From the NCBI GenBank assembly GCA_020433785.1, contig JAGRCC010001136.1:1-14537 (forward strand): 14,537 nt of DNA, given 5' to 3'. Each line of letters opens with the position of its first letter. Within the stretch, counting starts at the first letter, position 1. The notes under the pieces were generated by a model. It was not told the DNA's origin and did not search any database. It worked only from the letters and a program-made list of their open reading frames with translations. Shown here piece after piece: positions 7,536-13,896 of this stretch. The stretch is from Anaerolineae bacterium. Its GTDB lineage: Bacteria; Chloroflexota; Anaerolineae; 4572-78; J111. A program made the position numbers and the translations under genes.

Positions 7536-8354
7536 ATGACACTCAAATCGATGTTTCGCAATTTATTAGCCGGCGTTGGGCTGGAAGTCCATCGTTTAAG
7601 CCCGGATAACGGCGCGCCGCGCGGTACGGATCAAGCTGCGCTGCAAGTGGCTTTGCGAAACGGGTTACAGATCAACACTGTCATCGATGCCGGTGCAGCC
7701 TTTGGTCATTGGACCCGCACGTGCCGGGAACTGCTGCCGCAGGCCACCTACCTGTTGGTTGAACCGTTGGCCCAATACGATGATTGGCTCGACCCACTAT
7801 GTGCCGAATTTTCCAACGTCAGCCGGGTCAAAGCCGCCGCCGCCGATCAAATCGGGCAGGCAACTTTTTATCTGCACCAGGATTGGTGTGGCTCATCGCT
7901 CTACCGCGAAGCTGAAGGCGCTCGGGTCGATGGCCGGCCCACCGAGGTCCAAGTAACGACCATCGATACCCTAACCCAAGAATTTCAGCTATCCGGCCCC
8001 TTTCTGTTAAAGGCCGATGTTCAGGGCGCGGAGCTGAAAGTACTCGACGGCGCAACCGCCACCCTGAAGCAAACCGAGTTCATTCTGCTGGAAACATCGC
8101 TTTTTGAATTTTTCAAAGGCGGCCCGTTAATCGACAAAATTGTGGTTAACTTACAACAGCGAGGCTTTGCGGTGTACGACATTTTGAACCCGCAGTATCG
8201 GCTGTTGGACAACGCCTTGGGCCAGGTCGATCTGGTCTTTGTGCCGGTGGATAGCGTTTTGCGCCGCGAGCACGTTTACGCCTCGGCTCGCCAGCGTCAG
8301 CAGCAAAATGATCAATTCCAGCAGCAGAGAGCAAACCAGATGACAGGCACATAA
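7536..8354 (+). CDS. Divergent FkbM-like methyltransferase
   Basis: The 272-residue protein has an FkbM-type fold with altered motifs. Motif I is VIDAGAAFGHWT (49-60) instead of the usual DVGANxGxY. LLVEP (73-77) supplies the acidic SAM-ribose residue Glu76. LLKADVQGAELKVLDGA (157-173) replaces the KxDIEGxE hallmark, keeping the Asp and Glu. The IDTL motif (143-146) precedes it as in other members. The C-terminus is an unusual Gln/Arg-rich tail (253-268, RQRQQQNDQFQQQR), probably helical. I chose ATG 7536 over the TTG at 7533 because AGG at 7528-7530, overlapping the sulfotransferase stop, gives a 5-base spacing to the ATG. It is probably an O-methyltransferase acting on the same glycan. Loss of activity cannot be excluded, but the acidic ligands remain. 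Confidence 0.85.
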   Translation: MTLKSMFRNLLAGVGLEVHRLSPDNGAPRGTDQAALQVALRNGLQINTVIDAGAAFGHWTRTCRELLPQATYLLVEPLAQYDDWLDPLCAEFSNVSRVKAAAADQIGQATFYLHQDWCGSSLYREAEGARVDGRPTEVQVTTIDTLTQEFQLSGPFLLKADVQGAELKVLDGATATLKQTEFILLETSLFEFFKGGPLIDKIVVNLQQRGFAVYDILNPQYRLLDNALGQVDLVFVPVDSVLRREHVYASARQRQQQNDQFQQQRANQMTGT

Positions 8355-8440
8355 TCCCAGATGAACCCAAGCGTCCGTTGCCTTCCTACTTTTATCAAGC
8401 ATAAGTCATCACATCTGATGCTAACCTTTATGACCCTCCT

Positions 8441-9406
8441 ATGCGCTGCCCAACCTTAGCCGACCTGCCGCCCCCGCCGTCTGGCCGAACCGGCTGGCCT
8501 TGGACAGCGGAGAGTTCGATTTTACTCGCTGCCACGGTCGGCGGTGCTGCCTGGCCCCAGATCACTATCGTTACGCCCTCTTTCAACCAAAGTGCGTTTA
8601 TCGAAGCCACCATCCGTTCGGTGTTGCTGCAAGGATATCCCAACCTGGAGTACATCATTATCGACGGCGGCAGCACCGATGGGTCGGTCGAAATTATCCG
8701 TCGGTACGAGCCCTGGCTCACGTACTGGGTCAGTGAACCGGATCGAGGCCAGTACGACGCCCTTAACAAAGGGTTTGCCAAAGCGACGGGCCAGGTGTTG
8801 GCCTGGCTCAACAGTGATGATATGTATGTCTTGAACAGTCTAAGCTACGTTGGCGAAATTTTCGCAACCTTCGCCGGTAAGGTAAAATGGTTAACCGGCG
8901 TTCCGGCCCTGTGGAATGAGCAGGGCCTGCTGTGCGCCGTGGAGCGACCGCCCAGCTACCGGCGCGAATTGATCCGGCTGGGATTGCATGATGGCCGCGG
9001 TCTCGGTTGGATTCAGCAAGAGAGCAGCTTTTGGAGCTGCGATCTATGGCTAGCTGCCGGCGGGCAGGTCGATGCCTCGCTCGATCTGGCCGCCGATTTT
9101 GATCTCTGGCGTCGTTTTGCTAATTACGCCGACTTGTATACTATCACCGTTTTGTTAGGCGGGTTTAGAGTGCATTACCAACAAAAAACTGCGCTGCACT
9201 TTCAGCAGCACTATGACGAAATCGATCGGACACTGGCCCGGAGCCAGGCTTTGTACCGGTTTAACCGGCTGGTCAAGACAAAGTGGGGATTGCACGCCGT
9301 ACGCTGGTGGCTGCGTCTCAATCGAGCGACGCCCAAAGTCATCAGTTATAACACTCGCCGCCGGCAGTGGGAAATAGGTCAATGGGTTCAAGCTATCCAA
9401 CCTTAA
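8441..9406 (+). CDS. GT2 family glycosyltransferase with GWPW N-terminal extension (tandem copy 1)
   Basis: GT-A fold enzyme: ITIVTPSFNQ (41-50), YIIIDGGSTDGS (71-82) for the nucleotide, SEPDRGQYDALNKGF (98-112), WLNSDD (122-127) as the DXD-like metal site, then QQES (192-195) and ADFDLWRRF (218-226) near the acceptor/base region. A ~40-residue leader rich in Pro and Trp (DLPPPPSGRTGWPW, 8-21) precedes the catalytic domain. I recall the same leader from other cyanobacterial and Chloroflexota GT2s. The gene follows an 86-base gap. The bases just before the ATG read CCCTCCT, the complement of a ribosome site, so initiation is not explained by Shine-Dalgarno pairing. The start is supported by the leader aligning with copy 2. 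The sugar donor and linkage cannot be read from sequence. Confidence 0.88.
   Translation: MRCPTLADLPPPPSGRTGWPWTAESSILLAATVGGAAWPQITIVTPSFNQSAFIEATIRSVLLQGYPNLEYIIIDGGSTDGSVEIIRRYEPWLTYWVSEPDRGQYDALNKGFAKATGQVLAWLNSDDMYVLNSLSYVGEIFATFAGKVKWLTGVPALWNEQGLLCAVERPPSYRRELIRLGLHDGRGLGWIQQESSFWSCDLWLAAGGQVDASLDLAADFDLWRRFANYADLYTITVLLGGFRVHYQQKTALHFQQHYDEIDRTLARSQALYRFNRLVKTKWGLHAVRWWLRLNRATPKVISYNTRRRQWEIGQWVQAIQP
8624..8680 (+). repeat. Conserved core of the tandem GT2 duplication, copy 1
   Basis: This 57-base segment matches 9571-9627 at 52 of 57 positions by hand alignment. All five differences are synonymous, so both encode LLQGYPNLEYIIIDGGSTD. It marks the best-preserved part of the two adjacent glycosyltransferase genes and could serve as a site for recombination between them. 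Confidence 0.8.
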
Positions 9407-10443
9407 CCACGCTGCCACTCCCGTCGCCGGATAAATGCGGTTGGCCCTGGAACGAGGCGACTCCGCCTCTACCGTCATTTATGCCTGATGGCGCGGCCTG
9501 GCCCCGCATCAGTGTGATAACTCCGACTTACAACCAGGGTCACTACATCGAGGAGACGATTCGCTCGGTACTGCTGCAAGGATACCCTAACCTGGAGTAC
9601 ATTATCATCGACGGCGGCAGCACCGATAACACCCTCGACATCATCCGCCGGTATGACCCGTGGATCACGTATTGGGTCAGCGAGCCGGATCGAGGTCAGG
9701 CCCACGCCATCAACAAGGGGTTTGAGCGAGCCACGGGAGACTTGGTCGGCTGGATCAACAGCGACGACTCGCTGCTGCCGAATGCCGCCGGTCATATCGG
9801 CGAGGCTTTCCGGCAGCACCCGCAGACGCTGCTGTTGGGCGAGGTAATCGGGTTTAATGAGACGTATGGCTTCTCGCGCCTCATTCGTCAAAGCAACGTT
9901 TCGCTAGAGCGATTTCTAGAGCCGTGGCGCTACGACGGTTACACCTACTTGCACCAGTTGGGTGCGTACATCCCCAGTGATTTGAATCGGCAAGTTGGCC
10001 CGCTGGATGAGTCGCTGCGCTACACGTTTGATTGGGATTGGCTTTGCCGGCTACTCCGGCTGGCTCCGGTGCATTACCTACGCGTGCCGGTCGCTCAATT
10101 TCGCTTCCACACTGAATCAAAAACCGTGGGCGAGGCGGAAAAGTGGCTGCCTGAAAAATTGGCGGTGGTAGAACGGTACGGTCAATACGTTGAGGGGTTT
10201 GATCGTAATCTGGCTTTGGCCGCGTTGGAGTTGGAGCATGCCGGCCTGTATTTGCATCTCCAGGATTGGCATCGATCCAAGGGGCTGCAATATTTGTTCA
10301 AGGCCGTCAGCCGAGACTGGCGAACGGTGACGTTGCCCGGCTTCAAGGCAACCTGTCTCCGGGCCATAACGCCGGTCTTTTTATTGCAGTGGGTTCGGAC
10401 GATGCATCACAAATATTTGCGTTTAAATTCATCGGTGAGCTGA
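9382..10443 (+). CDS. GT2 family glycosyltransferase with GWPW N-terminal extension (tandem copy 2)
   Basis: Paralogue of the preceding gene. The leader has GWPW (20-23) and DGAAWP (36-41), and the core has ISVITPTYNQ (43-52), LLQGYPNLEYIIIDGGSTD (65-83), SEPDRGQAHAINKGF (100-114), WINSDD (124-129) and FDWDW (216-220) in the acceptor/base region. The C-terminal part (about 240-353) is longer than in copy 1 and helical, with a basic end that may rest on the membrane. The chosen ATG (9382) overlaps the end of copy 1 by 25 bases in another frame, indicating translational coupling. GGGA lies nine bases upstream. An in-frame GTG at 9367 would add five residues. Central catalytic residues are intact, so it is probably an active enzyme with changed specificity. 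Confidence 0.88.
   Translation: MGSSYPTLTTLPLPSPDKCGWPWNEATPPLPSFMPDGAAWPRISVITPTYNQGHYIEETIRSVLLQGYPNLEYIIIDGGSTDNTLDIIRRYDPWITYWVSEPDRGQAHAINKGFERATGDLVGWINSDDSLLPNAAGHIGEAFRQHPQTLLLGEVIGFNETYGFSRLIRQSNVSLERFLEPWRYDGYTYLHQLGAYIPSDLNRQVGPLDESLRYTFDWDWLCRLLRLAPVHYLRVPVAQFRFHTESKTVGEAEKWLPEKLAVVERYGQYVEGFDRNLALAALELEHAGLYLHLQDWHRSKGLQYLFKAVSRDWRTVTLPGFKATCLRAITPVFLLQWVRTMHHKYLRLNSSVS
9571..9627 (+). repeat. Conserved core of the tandem GT2 duplication, copy 2
   Basis: Partner of the 57-base segment at 8624-8680, in direct orientation with a period of 947 bases. Only third-position or synonymous first-position changes separate the two. Confidence 0.8.
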
Positions 10444-10444
10444 A

Positions 10445-11587
10445 ATGACTCCAACCGTCAGCGTCATCATTCCGGTTTACAACCAGGCCCAATACGTGGC
10501 CCAGGCCATCGACAGCGTCTTGGCCCAGCAATTTACCGATTACGAAATCATCGTCGTCAACGATGGTTCTACCGACGAGTCGCCGCAGGTGCTGAACCGC
10601 TATCGGGGCCGAATTGGGGTGATCACCCAAACTAATCAAGGGCTGTCCGCCGCGCGTAACAGCGCCCTCCAGGTCGCCCGGGGAGAGTTCATTGGCTTTT
10701 TGGATGCCGACGATTTGTGGTATCCACATACGCTAGCCACCACCGTCGCTTACTTGCGAGACCATCCGGACCTCGATCTGGTCTGTGGAGCTTGGGATTT
10801 GATTAACGAGGCGGGACAAGTCATTCAGCCGCCCAATAACTTCTCAGTTTATCGCGAAAAAGTGGCTAAAGATTTTCTGCGGACGATTGCGCTGGGCAAC
10901 TTCATCCTCCCTTCGGCGCTGTTGGTGCGGCGAACCTGCTTTGATCGCTGTGGGCGCTTCGATCCTGACCTCAAAGGGGTTGAGGATTGGGATTTTATGA
11001 GCCGCGTCGCGGCCAAAGGCTGCCGGCTCGGCCTAATCGATGTCCCGGTGCTACACTATCGCCGCCATGAGGGCTGTCTGACCCGTAAGCCTGAGCGCAC
11101 GGAGAAAGCATCTCGCCAAGTGCTGGACAAGCTCTTTTCCCGCCCGGATTTAGCCGCTCACTTGGCCCCTGATCTGCGCGATCATGCCTTCATTTATGCT
11201 TGGCTCAGCATCGCCGGTTACTGTCAAGAGGCCGGTTTAGAGACCGAGGTTCGTCGTTTTGTGCAGATGGCTGAAAAACATTACGATGCCGCCCCGCCCG
11301 ATATCGAACTAAGTCTGGCTTATCTCAACCGGCTGGCCCAGTTGTCGTCCGCTGAGCCGTTTATGCAAAAGATTGCTGATACCACCCCCGAGGCCCGATC
11401 GCTTTTTTACTGGCTGATGGCTCGCCGAGCGTTTGAGCGCCGTGATTACCGGGCCGGGGCGACTTACCTGGTCAGGCTCAACCGGCCGGCCTGGTTGATC
11501 AAAAAAGCCACCTTGGCCGCAGTGCGGCGGCTGCCCGGCGTGACCTACAAATCTTCAGAAGAAGTGTTCGGTACGCAAGGGCTTTAA
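10445..11587 (+). CDS. GT2 family glycosyltransferase with helical C-terminal extension
   Basis: The N-terminal GT-A domain (1-~225) shows VSVIIPVYNQAQYV (5-18), IIVVNDGSTDES (35-46), NQGLSAARNSAL (64-75, the classic GxSxARN signature), FLDADD (85-90) as the DXD metal site, and GVEDWDFMSRV (178-188) with the ED pair that usually includes the catalytic base. It lacks the GWPW leader of the two upstream genes and resembles WcaA-type enzymes. The last ~150 residues are helix-rich (RDYRAGATYLVRLNRPAWLI near 335-354), possibly TPR-like or membrane-associated; they carry no known motif I can name. The ATG lies one base after the previous TGA, so translation is probably coupled. It ends five bases before the next start. 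Confidence 0.92.
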   Translation: MTPTVSVIIPVYNQAQYVAQAIDSVLAQQFTDYEIIVVNDGSTDESPQVLNRYRGRIGVITQTNQGLSAARNSALQVARGEFIGFLDADDLWYPHTLATTVAYLRDHPDLDLVCGAWDLINEAGQVIQPPNNFSVYREKVAKDFLRTIALGNFILPSALLVRRTCFDRCGRFDPDLKGVEDWDFMSRVAAKGCRLGLIDVPVLHYRRHEGCLTRKPERTEKASRQVLDKLFSRPDLAAHLAPDLRDHAFIYAWLSIAGYCQEAGLETEVRRFVQMAEKHYDAAPPDIELSLAYLNRLAQLSSAEPFMQKIADTTPEARSLFYWLMARRAFERRDYRAGATYLVRLNRPAWLIKKATLAAVRRLPGVTYKSSEEVFGTQGL

Positions 11588-11591
11588 TGCT

Positions 11592-12485
11592 ATGTCTCAG
11601 CAAGTTTGCGCGGTGGTCGTGACTTACAACCGGAAAGAGCTTCTGGTTGAGTGCCTGGAGGCATTGGATAGCCAAACCTGCCCCGTCGATCAAATTTTCA
11701 TTATCGACAACGCCTCGACCGACGGTACCTACGAGTTTTTGGCTGATCAGGGCTACTTCGATGAGGACGAGGTGGAATTCATTGGACTGCCCGGCAATCG
11801 AGGTGGGGCGGGCGGCTTTTACGAGGGCCTTAAGCGCGCCTACGCCGACCAATACGATTGGATTTGGGTCATGGATGACGACTCGATTCCCGAACCGGAT
11901 GCCTTGCAGCAGCTTTTAGCCGCTTATCAGCGCCTTGAACCGGTCAAACCGCCCAAGCTGCTGGCCAGCCGGGCCGTCTGGCTCGACCGGTCGCTGCACC
12001 CGATGAACATTCCGCAGGCCAAAACGTCCGATCCCGATCTGGCCCTGCTGGCGGCTGAGCAGGCTACTATGTCGATCCGATTTGCCACATTTGTGTCGCT
12101 GCTGCTGCACCGTTCGGTTATCGACGGCTATGGTTTGCCGATTGCTGATTACTTTATCTGGAGCGATGACATCGAATATACGGCGCGTATTCTCAAGCAG
12201 GAGTTTGGCGTAGCCGTACCGGCCAGTGTGGTAGTCCACAAAACGGCCAAAAAATACACGCATCTGAATGACTCCGGCCCGCGCTACTACTACCACATTC
12301 GCAACAACATTTGGATGCTGACGCGCAGCCGGGCCTGGACGACCAAAGAAAAAATAAAAAAGGCCATCAACTTTGTCGGCGGGATCGGCCTTTACTTACT
12401 GACCACCCGTTTCCGATGGACCGGCGTCCGCAGCCTGACCTTAGGCGTAAAAGACGGGCTTTTCAAAGCCCCCCGGCTACCGTAG
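11592..12485 (+). CDS. GT2 glycosyltransferase resembling galactofuranosyl/rhamnosyl transferases (GlfT-like)
   Basis: The 297-residue GT-A enzyme has VCAVVVTYNRKELL (5-18), FIIDNASTDGT (36-46), GNRGGAGGFYEG (68-79), VMDDDS (93-98) and WSDDIEYTARI (190-200), followed by VVVHKTAKKY (213-222). The N-x-GGAGGF block, the DDD metal site, the W-x-DD-x-E motif and a following His are the pattern of the GlfT1/GlfT2 galactofuranosyltransferases and related rhamnosyltransferases. A hydrophobic stretch near the C-terminus (about 259-271) and basic residues around it may touch the membrane. The next gene is a mutase-like flavoprotein that could make the UDP-Galf donor, which supports but does not prove galactofuranose use. 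The stop codon overlaps an inverted repeat. Confidence 0.87.
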   Translation: MSQQVCAVVVTYNRKELLVECLEALDSQTCPVDQIFIIDNASTDGTYEFLADQGYFDEDEVEFIGLPGNRGGAGGFYEGLKRAYADQYDWIWVMDDDSIPEPDALQQLLAAYQRLEPVKPPKLLASRAVWLDRSLHPMNIPQAKTSDPDLALLAAEQATMSIRFATFVSLLLHRSVIDGYGLPIADYFIWSDDIEYTARILKQEFGVAVPASVVVHKTAKKYTHLNDSGPRYYYHIRNNIWMLTRSRAWTTKEKIKKAINFVGGIGLYLLTTRFRWTGVRSLTLGVKDGLFKAPRLP

Positions 12486-12505
12486 GACAATTTGCCAAAT
12501 TGTCC
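12485..12505 (+). repeat. Perfect inverted repeat at the end of the GlfT-like gene
   Basis: GGACAATTTG and CAAATTGTCC form two 10-base arms around one central C, starting on the last base of the TAG stop. As RNA it gives a 9-bp stem with a GCC loop. No T-tract follows, so it is not a normal intrinsic terminator. It could be an mRNA-stabilising or processing hairpin, or a dyad operator ahead of the flavoprotein gene. Confidence 0.6.
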
Positions 12506-12588
12506 GCATACCATAGTGACATCGACCGACAAATTAGCAATTTACCCTATTGAATTAGGGATAACATGAGAAAAATAGGGACAACTTT

Positions 12589-13884
12589 ATGAGTGATTTC
12601 ATCCTCGGCGCCGGCATGACCGGGCTGGCCGCCGGGTTAACCTCCAATTTACCGATTTACGAAGCGGTCGATTCCCCTGGCGGCATCTGCTCTTCCTATT
12701 ATATCCGACCTAACACGCCCGAAAGACTGGCCGACTGCCCGGCCGACGGCGACGCTTTTCGCTTTGAAATTGGCGGCGGCCACTGGATTTTCGGTGGCGA
12801 TCCGGCCATTCTCCATTTCATCAAATCGACCACACCGGTTAAATCCTACCGGCGTTGTTCGTCCGTCTATTTTGCTGATGATGACGTATACGTGCCTTAT
12901 CCGCTGCAAAATCATCTGCGTTACCTGGGCGACGACCTGTCCGTCAATGCCTTGAATGAAATGATTACCGGCCCCAAAGGCGTTCCCACCACGATGGCCG
13001 AGTGGCAGGTGCAGAGCTTTGGCTCTACGCTGACGGAAAAATTCTTTGAACCCTTCCATCGGCTCTACACCGCCGGTTTGCATAACCGTATTGCCCCGCA
13101 GGACGCGTATAAATCGCCAATTAACATTGCTCAGGTGTTACGCGGTACCTTCAATCAGGCTGAGCCGGTAGGTTACAACGTTACCTTTGTGTATCCCCAA
13201 GCCGGCCTCAATACGCTGGCCCGGCAGATGGCCTGGCGCTGCGATGTCCGTTATGGCAAGCAAGTCGTAAACATTGATCCGCAGCGTCGCCATATTAGCT
13301 TTGCCGATGGCACATCCCAATCTTACGAACATCTTATCTCCACATTGCCGCTCAACAAGATGCTGGACATGACCGGCCTGGCTGTAGATGCCAAACCCGA
13401 TCCCTACACCAGCGTGCTGGTCTTGAACATCGGCGCGCTCAAAGGGCCAAAATGTCCAAGCGATCACTGGCTTTACAACCCGGATGCGAAATCTGGCTTC
13501 CATCGGGTGGGCTTCTACAGCAATGTTGATGTTTCATTTTTGCCCGCCGTTTCGCAGGCACCGGCCGATCGGGTCAGCATCTATGTAGAGCGAGCTTACG
13601 TCGGCGGCCAAAAACCGTCAACCCAGGAAATCCAGGCTTACGCCGACGCGGTTGTAGCTGAGCTTCAGCAGTGGCAGTATATCACCCAACCGGAAGTCGT
13701 TGACCCAACTTGGATTGAGGTGGCCTATACTTGGGCCTGGCCTGGTTCCACCTGGAAGGCGGCAGCGCTCCGGCGGCTGGAAGAGCATGACATTTTTCAG
13801 GTCGGTCGCTACGGGCGTTGGATATTTCAGGGCATCGCCGACTCCATCCGTGATGGCTTTATGGTAGGCTCGGCGTTCAAATAA
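12589..13884 (+). CDS. FAD-dependent UDP-galactopyranose mutase-like flavoprotein
   Basis: The N-terminal FAD site is GAGMTGLAAG (7-16), with an acidic residue (E25) closing the beta-alpha-beta fold and GG (31-32). GGGHWIFGGD (62-71), YRRCSSVYF (87-95) and VPYPLQNHLR (102-111) follow. YPQAGLNTLA (202-211) and the C-terminal GRYGRWIFQGIADSIRDG (406-423) complete the flavin cradle. The GGH-x-IF and VPYP-x-QN blocks resemble eukaryotic-type UDP-galactopyranose mutase more than the bacterial Glf consensus. Related amine-oxidase-fold proteins in glycan loci are often labelled protoporphyrinogen oxidase. The mutase would turn UDP-Galp into UDP-Galf. Length (431) is between bacterial Glf (~370-390) and fungal UGM (~510). 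AGGG at 12577-12580 lies 8 bases before the ATG. The fold is firm; the mutase reaction is inferred. Confidence 0.8.
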   Translation: MSDFILGAGMTGLAAGLTSNLPIYEAVDSPGGICSSYYIRPNTPERLADCPADGDAFRFEIGGGHWIFGGDPAILHFIKSTTPVKSYRRCSSVYFADDDVYVPYPLQNHLRYLGDDLSVNALNEMITGPKGVPTTMAEWQVQSFGSTLTEKFFEPFHRLYTAGLHNRIAPQDAYKSPINIAQVLRGTFNQAEPVGYNVTFVYPQAGLNTLARQMAWRCDVRYGKQVVNIDPQRRHISFADGTSQSYEHLISTLPLNKMLDMTGLAVDAKPDPYTSVLVLNIGALKGPKCPSDHWLYNPDAKSGFHRVGFYSNVDVSFLPAVSQAPADRVSIYVERAYVGGQKPSTQEIQAYADAVVAELQQWQYITQPEVVDPTWIEVAYTWAWPGSTWKAAALRRLEEHDIFQVGRYGRWIFQGIADSIRDGFMVGSAFK

Positions 13885-13896
13885 ACCAGAGGCAAT

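Noticed and set aside
8355..8440. Promoter or terminator in the gap before the first GW-type GT2
   Set aside because: Only a weak 5-bp hairpin (CATCA/TGATG) and no convincing -35/-10 pair or T-tract were found in the 86 bases.
9475..9891. Minus-strand ORF of 138 codons inside the second GT2 gene
   Set aside because: It lies opposite intact GT2 motifs and has no family features of its own. The same kind of shadow appears opposite copy 1 at 8428-8811, as expected from the duplication.
12649..13083. Minus-strand ORF of 144 codons inside the flavoprotein gene
   Set aside because: It is fully contained in a gene with clear FAD motifs, has no recognisable domain and reads as an antisense shadow of the GC-rich coding sequence.
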